This document shows, in pieces, positions 32,900 to 43,976 of a stretch of 64,000 nucleotides of DNA. Under the pieces are notes generated by a model, which saw only the letters and a program-made list of their open reading frames with translations, was not told where the DNA came from and searched no databases. Origin of the DNA: Adiantum capillus-veneris (Eukaryota; Streptophyta; Polypodiopsida; Polypodiales; Pteridaceae); contig CM043971.1 of the NCBI GenBank assembly GCA_014529385.2, forward strand, positions 29,281,709 through 29,345,708, in the 5' to 3' direction. Position 1 is the stretch's first letter, and every line of letters starts with the position of its first letter. Position numbers and translations under genes: made by a program.

Positions 32900-33303
32900 T
32901 CTAACAACTTTTAGGTGTAAACTTTTTAGGTATACTTTGGCACTTCAAGCCCTAGTTGCTACTCCTCTTTACCCCTTTAGAAAAAGCACTCAAGCTACTG
33001 TACCCGCGGCTCGAATACCATTAATTGCAAGGAATAGAAGAGAGGGTCTTTCGACACCAAAGCAGCACCGGCTCCTGTCAAGCTTCTAATAGCTCAATAG
33101 TGGTTAAGCCGTAGGCAAGCCCCGTAGGACTCCACTATTAAGACCATAGCTCTCGACGGTGATGCCCCGTTAACTGCACAAAGGCAGGCGCACTGCAAGG
33201 CTGAAAAATCCCTATTCTACTTACTCACAAGCAATTAATAATACCAACCATTTGTAGCTAGCTTGAGGACCTCCCTTCTTGAGCAAGAAAAGAGAAACCT
33301 TGA
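32900..33303. other. G1 untranslated leader
   Basis: Sequence between the primer site and the gag ATG. No ORF of note and no other signal recognised. Confidence 0.7.
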
Positions 33304-33315
33304 GCTCTGATACCA
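33304..33315 (-). other. G1 primer-binding site (iMet tRNA)
   Basis: Minus-strand TGGTATCAGAGC, an exact plant iMet site, one base from the 5' LTR at 33317. Confidence 0.96.
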
Positions 33316-33316
33316 A

Positions 33317-34906
33317 TGTAACATTTAACGGCCTAATAACTTATGTGTAGCGGAAATTAGCATGAACATAGTGGGCATTTCATTAGAATAGATTCCTAAT
33401 GAGAATTACAAGAGTGCTTGGGTGGAGAGAGCAACAAAAAGCATAAAACCTAGTTAGATAGCATCGACAATACTTTCAAAAGAGAGAGAAATTAAGCTAT
33501 TGACAACAGTTGAGGACCGGATTTTCATGGAGCCGGTCCCCCCTCCAAAAGGCTTTGTATTATGGTTTCTCCCATCAAGAGAGACATTGTACAATACAAT
33601 TCTTTGTGTTCCTTCAAGACTAGCTAGTGCAATGAAGATGGAAGCTTCATACACCAAGCAAAACACTTAATCAAACACAACTTGAATTATCCCCGTTCTC
33701 AGACCCAAGACCTCACACACCTTCGAAGATGGTGAGAGCTAGCAGGGTATGAGAGTAGATTGAGAGGAAGAAGGAGTATCTTATGAGAAAGATGTACATC
33801 TCCTCACATAATCACTCATATTAGCATAGCTTAGCTTAGTAATTAGCTTGGTAGAGGAGATGAGCATGCATTGAAGCTTGGCTCTTGGTTGGATTTGCAT
33901 CCACATGCCAAGAGAGTGTTGATGTAGGCTTCTATCTCACAAGCTTGGAGTAGGTGATGAGCTCTCCATTAAAGCTTGGGAGGAGATAGAGTATTCTTCC
34001 TTCACACATGGTCAAGTGTGTGTGTGTGTGTGTCAATGCCCAGCAAAAATCAGCCCCCTCTCTCTCTTGGGCGAGCCCTAGCTGCTAATTTGATCTGGCT
34101 TTTGCCTCATTGGACCTCCCCAAGTCAAGCCAATAGGTATTAAGCAGCATAAGTGATAGCCTTCTGACATGTGTCCCCCTTTCCCCTTTTGTGAGAGCTT
34201 TAGGTAATTAAATAATTAAACTAAACTCTCATTGGACCCCTTTGTCTCCTGGCCAATAGACATCAGGCAAGCCATGGGGCTTCTGAATGCTCATTGGACC
34301 CTTTGGGAGACTGCCCAATAGTCTTCTAGGAGACTTAATTCTTATTGGATTCTTTTATGAAATGTTTTTAAATTAATTAAACTACATTTACTCTACCTTA
34401 ATTCTCATTGCTCCACTTCAAGGGTCTTCCAATAGGAATTGGGCACACCTTGTGGGCATCTGGCCTAGGGAGCTGACATGTGTCCCTCATTCCCTTTGTG
34501 TAAAGGGAGCCTGTGTGTGTGTGTGTGGCTTTCTCTCTCATCCCCTACCTTTGGGGCTCGCCCCCTCCCATGTAGGGATGTGCAAAGACTTTTAGGGCAC
34601 ACACAAAGCATCCAATTTTCCCTAGGGTTGACCTTTGGACACAACCTTTGAATTTTGGAACCTTAGCATTTTGGAAGTCTTAATGGGCTGAACCTTAGGG
34701 TCTTTTAAGCCCATTGTTGCACATGGCTCTTTTGCAGATGGCCCCCCCTTTGGATCCCTATTTTCCCTCCTTTGGATCCCTACTGTGGCCGGTCTGCTAG
34801 CTTAACCAATATTCTAGCTTTTTCTCCCTTGGCACTTCCCCACATTAAATGATCAGTTTAATATGAGAAAATCATTTAGGAGAATTAGATATTGATTATT
34901 ATGACA
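33317..34906 (-). repeat. G1 5' LTR
   Basis: 1590 bp, TGTAACATTTAACGG to TTATGACA, nearly identical to 26015-27610. Confidence 0.97.
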
Positions 34907-34911
34907 GTTTA

Positions 34912-35375
34912 CATAGATGGGATTTGCGGTGCGTCTCTCATCAACAATCACCCTAGCACCTATAGGACCGACAAGTCCGGTTCATGACTCAAAACAATGT
35001 GATAAGGAGTCTGTCATCTGTTACACCTTCACTCCAAACACTAGTGGTGTTTACATAGATGGAATTTGCATATAATTATGCACAGAGGAGTGGAGATGTT
35101 CACTAGAGGAGCTCACCAAGATATTGGCAAAGACATTGCACAATGCAACAACAAAGGCGTACCCACACACTCAGCCAGAGCATAGACGATAGGCTAGTAG
35201 CATGCCCCAACACAGTTGGTATGATGATGAGTGTAGAGAGACAAGATTGAGACTTTAGAGGAAGGCACTCTTGGGAGTCACCACTTATAGATAGTCACAA
35301 ACAAACTTTTGATGCATAGTGCGACAGAAGAAGAGGGCCTACCTTCCTCATAGCTAGAGAGAGACTTGTACCGAC
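34912..35375. repeat. 142-bp tandem repeat unit 2 and continuation of host LTR-like sequence
   Basis: 34912-35053 is the second 142-bp unit. 'gtttacatagatgg' restarts at 35049, so a third, quickly diverging unit begins. 35070-35375 has no recognised feature and may be the rest of the element A LTR. It is cut by the solo LTR at 35376. Confidence 0.7.
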
Positions 35376-35689
35376 TGTCATAAAATCTAATATCTAACTA
35401 TCCCAAATGATTTTCTCATATTGAAATGATCATTTAATGTGGGAAAATAAATGGGAACAAGAGTTAGAATATAGATATGTGCTTTTACACCTATCTCAGC
35501 ATGGGGGCCAAAGGGAGAGAAGGCTACATCTCATGAAGGGTCCAAAAGGGACATGGTCTACCAAAGAGCAATGAGCACATAATGGAGCTTAAATACCTTA
35601 GGGTTAGCTTCATTAAATACCTCCAAAGGTTAGTGTTGAAAGTCCTTAGACCTAGGACTTTTAGGTACTTTATACCTTAGGCAAGCTAG

Positions 35690-35865
35690 GCATGTGCTTG
35701 AGGTGCTTGTTGTGCTTGAGTTGACTAAGGTGTTTGAGGTGCTTGAGCTGGTGTTTGAGGTGTTTGTCGTGCTTGATGACTAAGGTGCTTTAGGTGCTTG
35801 TCATGCTTGATGACTAAGGGGATTGAGGTGCTTCATGACTAAGGTGCTTGAGGTGTTCAAAGTCA
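35690..35865. repeat. Minisatellite of 'gactaaggtgcttgaggtgctt' type
   Basis: Irregular tandem units built from 'gtgcttgaggtgcttg' and 'tgatgactaagg', about 20-35 bases each, inside the solo LTR. Confidence 0.8.
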
Positions 35866-36086
35866 AGCATGACTCCTACAAAGGAGGGGGAGATCCCTAA
35901 AGGTAGGGGCATGAGAGAGAACACACACACACACACACACACACAATCAAGGCAAGCCCAAGACTTAAGAGCCAATAAGGACACATGTCAAGCACCTACC
36001 CATGCTGCCCTCATGGTGTGCCTGAATCCTATTGGATGGCCTTTAGGGAGGTCTTATGAGAATTTAGATGCATTTGATTAATTAAA

Positions 36087-36090
<4 letters not shown>

Positions 36091-36157
<67 letters not shown>
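36091..36157. repeat. (CT)n microsatellite
   Basis: Uninterrupted CT dinucleotides within the solo LTR. Confidence 0.97.
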
Positions 36158-36160
<3 letters not shown>

Positions 36161-37004
36161 GGGGGAAATAAGGACACTTGTCCAAATGCTACCCCCTATT
36201 GCTTGAAATGACCATAGCCTATGCTTGGCAAGGGGCAATAGTGATCAAGCATGAGTAAAGAGAGAGAGGGGTCGACCTAGGCAAGGAGGGGACTCATTTT
36301 GGCTCATTCTACCACACTCACACACTCTCTCATTGTGTTGAGCAAGAGCTCCATCTCCTTCTCCAAGCTTGATAAGCAGAGAGCCCACACCAACGTCTCT
36401 TGGCTATGGAATGCAAATCCAACCAAGAGTCATGCTTCAAAGCAATGCTTGCCATCTTCTTCATCTTCATTACTATGCTATGCTATGTTGTATGAGTAAT
36501 GATATGAGAGAAAACTACTTCTTTCTCATATGCTACTTCTTCTTCCTCTTCCCTTCCCTCACTTCCAGCTAGCTCTCTCAACCTTTTAAGGTGTTTGAGG
36601 TCTTGGGATTGATGTCGGGGACAAGTTAATGTTTTTGCAAGGTAGTTACGGGCATAACTTTGGTACATGAAGTTTACCTTCTTCATTGCATCAACAAGGT
36701 CTCAAGGAACACACAGCATGTATTGTACCAAGTCTCTCTTTATGGGAGAATCTATAATACAAAAGCCTTCTATTGGGGGGACCAACCCCAAGTAAATCCG
36801 GTCCTCAACTGTTGTCAATTTCTCTAATTCTCTCTCTCTTTTACAAGTATTGTCCATGCCAAGCTAATTAGGTATAATGTTCATTTTGCTACCTTTAATC
36901 AAGTGCTCTCCTTATGCTCTTTGATAATTCTCTTAAGGAAATGCTCACTATTGTTACTTTAATTCCGCTACAATCAATGTTATAGCCATATTTCGTTACA
37001 CCAT

Positions 37005-39100
37005 CTATTTTTGAACAAGGACTTTGTTGAGGCATGGAGACTTTTTCATGAGCACTCTCCTCCCCGGGCCATTACCTCCATCGAGACTTGGGGTGAGTAT
37101 GCAGCATCTCTCTACACATTCCCGAGACATCCACGTTTACTAGATCCTTTGGAGCCATGCCCACAAACATGCACTTTCTTTATTGTCGTGATGATAAGGA
37201 AATCTATTGAAAAAATGAGTAGAAGGGCATATGACCATGATGGTGTGGTGACATAGCACTTTATACATGTCAAAGATATGCTTGCAAACCTTTAGCAATG
37301 ATGTTCAGTCTTGCCATGTGGGAGGGTCTCGAAGATACTTGGATTATGTCCACTATTGTGCCTATCTTCAAGGCAAGAGATCCTGTGAAGCCTAGGAACT
37401 ATTGCACTATCATGATTGGTGGCTAGGTTGTATGCATCCATTCTTGAGTAGAAATTGAGTAGATGGGCGATCATACAAGCACTATGACAAGGAGGTTTCA
37501 AGAAAGGGTTTTCTACTCTATACCACATACTTCCACTAACAGCTATTATTGAGGAATGGCTCACATGGGTGGAGGATTTTTTGCAACTTCGTGGATTTTT
37601 GCAAAGATTTCAATACAATTTCCAGAGCCATATTATGCACAGACTACATGATATGGGGGTGCTGACAGCACTCATTTGGGGGGTCGTGGCTTTATACAAG
37701 AGAGTTGTAGGTCAAGTTTGCAATCCCAAGGGTACATTCGAGTTGGTGCACTCCACTATTGGGGTGATATAAGGTTTCCCACTCTCCCCTACTCTTTTCG
37801 GTATGTATGTGGATGAGGTTTTAGATTACATAGAGAGGGAGGGTGATAGAGGAGCACAGCTAGTAGGGACACTGATTCCATTTCATTGTGTTGATTCTTG
37901 ACTTCTCAAAGGGGATGTAGCTTCACTTGGATGCCCTAACATTTTTTCTCAAGACAGTGGCTTGTCTGTGAACCTTGGCAATACCAAGATCATGGTGTTT
38001 AACACCACACCATAGTGGGTCACGAGGTCAGCACCCACCTTTAAATTTGGTCATGAGACGATGGAGTGTACAGATGCATACACTTATCTTGTGGTGGTAT
38101 TTAGTGGCCTAGTTTTTTCCTTGAAGAGAGCAATAGAGACTAGATTCACTAGAGTGTATGCAACTTTGAGGAGACTGGAAAGGATGAGCTTGCAAGCTCA
38201 GTTCCAATAACCCCGAACAAAGCTTTGGATTTTTGATACTTGGGTGACCTCATCTATGCTTTATGGAGTGCAAATATGGGGGTCCCTCTATACCTTGTAG
38301 CACTGAGGGATGGAGATGTATGGAAAGGCCATTGTGTTCTATGATATCTTCGATGATTAGATCCAAAGCTTTAGTACCACATGAGATTATTTACGTAGAG
38401 TTAATTGCCTCCTTTGGTGGTAGAGGCACTTACTAGCTCAATCTTCTTTATACATAGCCTCTGGGACCTCCCCAGAGAGAGATATGTCCGACTAGCCTTG
38501 GAATCCTCCCGTCACCTAGCGTCATAGGGAGATACATCTTGTTCGTATGCACATATAAAATCCTGGTTTTAGTTACATTGTTTCAATATGGACAAACTTC
38601 CCCTCTTCCATTGGATGCCCCCTTCGCGTCGCTCACGCGGACGTAGACCACCAGACTCATTAGATAGGACTTGATTCAGTTAGACACTAGACTAGCATGG
38701 ATACGTCTAACACATGAGTTGGGCACGAAGATGGATTTCTATAGAGAGCAACATCTATAGCTTACAGAGAGTTGGTTTGTGACCAAACTTAGCTACCTGG
38801 ACACTCATTTATCTCATGGGAGACGATGTGCTATTGGCCAAATGTGCACATCTTCACATCAACTTGAGATTGGTTAGATGCACACATATTTACATCAACT
38901 TGCAATTGAGACTAATAGATTCAATGGAGTACCAGTGGAGGCTAGGACATGCTAGTTATGTCATATGGAACGAGACATAGATCTGCATTATATATTCCAT
39001 TGTCCAGTGTACTACAAGATATGGGGCCATTTTCACTGTCTTCTCCAGAGATCAACAACATATTATCAACATATAACAAGATACTAGGATCAGAGGTGCC
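37005..39100 (+). pseudogene. Decayed non-LTR (LINE-type) reverse transcriptase
   Basis: Plus-strand pieces in several frames are in RT order. NKDFVEAWRLFHEHSPPRAI comes first, then STIVPIFKARDPVKPRNYC, the entry motif of non-LTR RTs. Next is FLDFCKDFNTISRAI, equivalent to the 'D-F-x-K-A-F-D-T-I' motif, then GFPLSPTLFGMYVDEVLDYI. The catalytic ADD box is lost (FHCVDS-stop). Near 38945-39010 the fragment C-stop-LCHMERDIDLHYIFHCPVYY resembles the zinc-knuckle-like tail of plant LINE RTs. Many stops. Endonuclease domain and poly-A tail were not seen. Confidence 0.75.
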
Positions 39101-39636
39101 TTGGTTTGTATCTTGAAGAGTTGCCCAAACACAAAGAGGGTCTACTGAGGAGATCGTACAAAGAGAGACAATCCCAAAGACAGATTACAAACTTCTTCAA
39201 AGTAGCTACCACATAGCCAACGGAGCAGCCATCATAGTATATTTTGTAGTCCACCCGTACTAGAGGTACATTGATTTCTCAAGCTCTTGAGCTTGGGATA
39301 TCCAAAGGCCCACGACTACAAGGAGCATCACACCATCAGCGAAGACTATAGCAGAAGATCAAGACTACTCTACTACAGCAAAGAAGATGCTCAGTCAGAG
39401 TACTCACCATGGAGGACATTGACTAGATTCGACAACAACGACCAATATTGAACATCTTGGGACACGGACAATGATGATGATGTTTTATACCCTCCTGATC
39501 CCTCATGAGATTATATCTTTATATTTTCTACAAAGCTCCTAATCACCCCCCTCATACTGCCCTACAGTTTTATTTTAGTTGTTTTAGGTTTTTCTCTCGA
39601 CATTTTATCAAATTCTCCAAAAATGTAACTTTTTTG

Positions 39637-39682
<46 letters not shown>

Positions 39683-40561
39683 CTACCATTTCCAACCTAC
39701 CTTGTTTTCAAGTGTTTTCTATAGGGCCTCATACTAGCATTGCTTGCTCAAATATTTAATCCTTGGCTGAAAGATTTTATCTAATATCCAGATTTCACCT
39801 CCCTTTTGGGTGTGAAATCTACCTCAAGCACCAACTCTCCACTAAAAAGGCTTGATAAAGAAACAACAAAGGTGGGGCTTGAGGGCTTGCAAACATATAT
39901 ATTGTTTATGCCAATTTTTGTAAGAAGCTATTGCTATCAATAGCTCCCCATCCTCTAGAATCAAGCAAAATACACTCTATAAACAAGGAAAATTGGCACA
40001 TTCAATTGGACCTCACCTTAAAAAAAGATGTGAAACTCTAACAGCTTGACGGAAATTGTTGAAGTATGTTCCAAAGTGCACAATCTCATCTTCAACCTAG
40101 AAACATAGGATTTGAGAGACTCTAGATGCTTAAAAGGGAGTAAAAACAAAATCAGAACAAAGCTTGCATAGGATCGTGATTGTTAGCACCATCCGATTTG
40201 GCAAGCAGCTTTAAGACTCTTTATTAATGAAAACTTGGCAAGCAACAAACTATGATCTCATCATCAATGAAGACAACAAAGTATCCTAGAGGAGCTTCCA
40301 AATATCATTGGAGATGAATCTTCGAGCGTACGTGTAGATAGTGAGAGAGAGAGGGGGAGGGGGGGGGAGAGATGTGTAAATCTATACGAGAGCATGACCT
40401 GCAATGCTTTCCCTATGAGATGCCTCGGCCTCATTGCCAATACATTAGACCTGTGTAGCCAAAAGGGACACTTCCTCTACATCTCCTTGCTCTCCACCAA
40501 CCTTGGAGTTCTTTTCTCCTTCTCCTCCTCCTCCTTCTTCTTGTCTTCTTCTTCTTCTTCT

Positions 40562-40634
<73 letters not shown>

Positions 40635-41500
40635 GATACCAAAACTTGGCATGCTTGGCAATGAGGCTACAAAGGCTTTGTTGGCACCGTTGGCTGCATG
40701 TAAGGGAAAACCATTTGCATTGAAGTATTCATAGGGTGTCACCCATCCGAGTAGTGTTGTAGCTCAAGCGTTCTTAAAGGCAAGCTAACTAATCATTGAG
40801 TTGAACCTCCTTGTTGTTTATAGCCTCAAAATATTGTGGGGTTAAGCTTGAGTTTTTTGTCTACTTAAGTAAGCCATTTGTAAAATAAGCATACAGAGGT
40901 ATATCTAGAATTGGTTAAGTATGCATGTAGGTAGATGTGTTATGAACCCATGCACTAGTAATTAAAGGATAGAATCCCTTGTTTTTTGTGAATTTGTTTA
41001 CCTCAATCACCCTTCACATTGTTACTACTCCTCTAGCTTCTCCCTTCTCAACCACTTGAAAGGGGTATGTGAAGCATGGTTTTTCTTTCCTCTTATGGTT
41101 GTGTGTGTGCTAGGATGTGTTCTTAGGTATATCATGGCATAATCCTTGCACTAGAGTCATATACTTATGTATTTTCATATTTGTTTATTTGTATACCTCG
41201 TTGTTAAAACTAACATCAAGGTGGTTTTGATTGTTTTTAGTATCACACGCTTTTCCCTTTTCTATGTATGGTGAGAGATGGCCCCATCAAGGAAGAAAAC
41301 GCAAAGTTCCAACACCGTGCCTAAAGCCCCAACAAACCATCACCTTGTGGCATCAATGAACAAAGTTGCTGATGGCCATCCTCAATTGTAGGCCATTATT
41401 ATGCTTGCACATGTCATCGTAAGTCAAATTGTTAGTTTTTGCATTACGCATACATAAGTTGGCATTAGTACTGGAAGACTAGGATGTCCCAAAAAAAAAG
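39101..41500. other. Unassigned region with microsatellites
   Basis: No supported gene. (CT)n tracts lie at 39640-39681 and 40566-40631. A 12-bp perfect inverted repeat (CCTCATTGCCAA at 40429-40440, TTGGCAATGAGG at 40655-40666) flanks the second tract. A short plus-strand frame at about 41278-41392 (MAPSRKKTQSSNTVPKAP) has no recognised homology. Confidence 0.5.
40566..40631. repeat. (CT)n microsatellite
   Basis: CT dinucleotides preceded by a (CTT)-rich stretch. The long open frames on both strands here are artefacts of the repeat. Confidence 0.97.
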
Positions 41501-42021
41501 GCCAAGGATATAATTTCATCACAAAAGATGAGCATGTGTTTTCTAAATCAAGTTGAAAAAGCTGCTTGAGGAAAGAATTAAGAATTGTCTTGTTTTAAGT
41601 AAAAATGTTTGATCACTATTGAAAGACATCCTTTGAGAAGGAATTTATTGATAGGGTATCTTCTTGCTAGACAAAACTTGTAGGTAGCAAGATCATCCTA
41701 CGGTTAGCAAGGAAATACCATGGTTAGCATAGAATAAGCTATGGTTAGCAGCTTTCATATTTCACTATGAGTGCTATGTCTACTAAAGATAGAGTTGTCT
41801 TTATTAGACCTTGTTCCAGAAAAAATTATTAGACCTTGTTTAATGTTGTTTTGCCTCAAGAAAGTGCAACACACACTACGTTGGACATGTAGACCTATGA
41901 AAGAACCTCTTACCATAAGCAAAAACAAGGAAAAACACACCTAGTATATCTTGAGGCGTCTGTAGAGTACTTTCCTCTATGCAGCTTAGAACGCATTTTT
42001 GAGGGCACAAGCAGCTTCAAA

Positions 42022-42066
<45 letters not shown>

Positions 42067-43395
42067 GGGGGGGGGGGGGGGGGGGGGGGGGGCATAAAAC
42101 TCAAGAAACCTACTGGAAATTCTCTTAGGATCGCGAGTATGCCTCCACAACGAGTTTTATGAAAAATAGCCTAAAAATTACAATCGCGCGTGGCACTCAC
42201 GCGGACCCAAACTTAACTCTCATACCACTATGAGAGACTAGGGTCTAGCACATGCAACTCTTCACCCAACCATGCTTAGTATAGGCCCTTGTCTTGCTAA
42301 ATATAGGCCCTCTGTACCGCATGTGTGTCCTAGACCTTGCCCCTCGTCCATCTTACCCTAGGCCTGACACTAAAGACCTGTGATACTAAAGCATGGCGCT
42401 CCATAGCCAAATGAGGCATTTTGATCATAGCCAGGCATACAAAAGAATCAAATATCTTCAAGATTAATAAGCTAATGAGCCACTACCATAGCCCATTGAA
42501 AATTGCCATGGTTAAGCTAGGACACTCAAAGATCTCTTTGAAGTTGGAAAATCTTATGTTGATGTAAAGAAGCTTCAGGGAATTGCTTACAAACAAAATT
42601 GCTTACCAAAATACATGCCTGGTTACCAAAAGATACCTAGAAACGTAGAAAATTTCCTAGAAACCAACATGCTTTCCAAAAATGATACCACCTAGAGGCA
42701 TTGCTAGGAACCTAATTTCTTGCCTAGAAATCCAATTTATTGCCCATAATTTTACTACCAGAGAACAAGCCATTTGTTAACAATTAAGCCCCACTGAGCA
42801 TAACCAAAAGAATGGTAGCCATTGTTATCTTGGCACACTAAATGCTATTATTTGAGTTGGATATCATGGGGATCTCCCAAATAGTGATTTTATGGGAGAA
42901 AATGTGTTACCACAAGGGCGCACATTTGGCCCTTACATTTCTTATGTCTTGTCATTTTCCATGCCCCTGTAGCACTCCTTAGAAAGCCTTTTGTTTGCCA
43001 ATGAGGGCTACATAATGTTTTAATCTACTTGTATTCAATACAAAGACTAGCACAAATATTGGTATCCAGGGCAAGTGACTCCATAGCAGATTACCCCAAC
43101 ACTTTACATCATCATAAATCTCTAGTCCTTTCGACATAAGCTCAAGGTATTAGTCAAAAGAACCTTAGACATAGTACACCAATACATGAAAAGTAAAAAT
43201 ATATTTTTCATGCTACATTTTTGGAGAGTAAATTGACAAACTACCAAAAATACAAGAAGATCATCAAGGAAACAACAAATGGCACATTCATCATCCATCA
43301 TAACATCATGCTACACTTGATTTACAAGAACCACAAAGATGTAGGTGTTGTATTACCAAAAGAGCAACCTCTAGTGTGCAAAATGTATATCTGAA
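41501..43395. other. Unassigned region with (TG)n and G-run
   Basis: No supported gene. The (TG)n tract at 42024-42066 runs directly into about 26 consecutive G (42067-42092). Elsewhere the sequence is AT-rich with short 'ggttagca' and 'cctagaaa' echoes. Confidence 0.5.
42024..42092. repeat. (TG)21 tract joined to a G26 homopolymer
   Basis: Alternating TG directly followed by an unbroken G run. The exact G count may be affected by sequencing of homopolymers. Confidence 0.9.
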
Positions 43396-43398
43396 TCT

Positions 43399-43747
43399 TT
43401 AATCATGCTCACGATGCAATTGTGAGGCAAGTTGTATGTCTTTAGCCTTGATAGTAACTTGCTTCGCATGGACGGCACATATATTCCTGTCTTCAAAAAG
43501 TTCGACAAGGTGTGCGGTGATTGCCCCTTGAATGGCTTCCAAAGCCACTGTTTGCATGCGCATGTTCATCTTGTAGATTCGCATGATCTCTTTGCACATT
43601 TTAGCAAACAACACCTTACAAATAAGCAATTCCATTGTGATCTGGTAATGTCGAATTTTGACAAATGCCTTGCATTCCCTTTGTACTCTTCAAGCCCTCC
43701 ACAATGGGATAACCACCATTGCAGGTGCTTAGCGGGGTGTCGCTTGC
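43399..43747 (-). pseudogene. Divergent histone H3-like fragment (histone-fold intact)
   Basis: The 78-codon frame 43399-43635 starts MELLICKVLFAKMCKEIMRI and aligns without gaps to the histone H3 fold from the 'ELLIRKLPF' segment to the C-terminus. It includes HLVELFEDRNICAVHAKQVT and KDIQLASQLHREHD, with the stop at the normal H3 end. Against canonical H3 recalled from memory, about half the residues are identical. Just upstream in the same frame KIRHYQ matches 'EIRKYQ'. Further up KQATPR-stop-APA resembles the H3 tail, but with a stop and a frame change. H3 packages nuclear DNA. Possible readings: an old processed pseudogene, or a fast-evolving H3 variant such as a CENH3 relative. Confidence 0.7.
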
Positions 43748-43976
43748 TTTTGATGCTTGTAGAAACCATTGGAGTTTTGATGATGAAAATACACTTCTCT
43801 TGAGCTTTAGGAGGGTCCTCAATATGATCAATAGTTTCCTCCTCACCACTCAGCAAGGGCCTTGGTGGTATCGACAATGTTTGACCACTTGTTGCCCTGT
43901 GCTCCCTAGGGACTATCATATCATACTCCCAAGGATCCATGTTTGATTTGTAGCTCAGCTCTTGATCATCAACCAT
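43748..43976 (-). other. Open frame upstream of the H3-like fragment
   Basis: Minus-strand frame 43566-43976 begins MVDDQELSYKSNMDPWEYDM and runs into the H3-like tail region in a different frame from the histone fold. I recognise no domain. It could be an unrelated ORF or a variable N-terminal extension separated by one frameshift. Confidence 0.3.

Larger units (their letters stand above)
26015..34906 (-). mobile_element. Complete chromovirus-type Ty3/gypsy element G1 (8.9 kb)
   Basis: LTRs are 26015-27610 and 33317-34906, with an exact GTTTA duplication at 26010-26014 and 34907-34911. An iMet primer site is at 33304-33315 and a polypurine tract at 27611-27635. Order on the minus strand is gag, protease, RT, RNase H, integrase, chromodomain. 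By eye the two LTRs differ at about a dozen positions plus a GT-repeat length change, so the insertion is recent. Even so the coding region has several stops and at least two frameshifts. Confidence 0.97.
35376..37000 (+). repeat. Solo LTR, G1-related family (1.6 kb)
   Basis: Begins TGTCATAAAATCTAATATC and ends CATATTTCGTTACA. These correspond to the two ends of the G1 LTR read in reverse complement. Internal landmarks match too: 'ggtgtttgaggtcttggga', 'tctctctttatgggag', 'ggtcctcaactgttgtcaat', and 'cgctaca' near the end. No internal coding sequence is attached. Flanks are CCGAC and CCATC, only a weak duplication. It contains a minisatellite (35690-35865) and a CT tract. Confidence 0.8.

Noticed and set aside
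35371-37005. Target-site duplication for the solo LTR
   Set aside because: Flanks CCGAC and CCATC match at only 3 of 5 positions, not enough to claim a duplication.
37005-39100. A functional host gene on the plus strand
   Set aside because: The readable pieces are RT motifs in order, with many stops and no catalytic ADD box, so it is a dead non-LTR element.
41278-41440. Possible first exon MAPSRKKTQ... with a GTAAGT-like donor near 41418
   Set aside because: 38 codons ending in a stop, with no homology recognised and no partner exon. The donor lies after the stop.
43432-43803. Plus-strand 123-codon frame opposite the H3-like fragment
   Set aside because: It is the antisense shadow of the histone-fold frame and has no recognisable domain.
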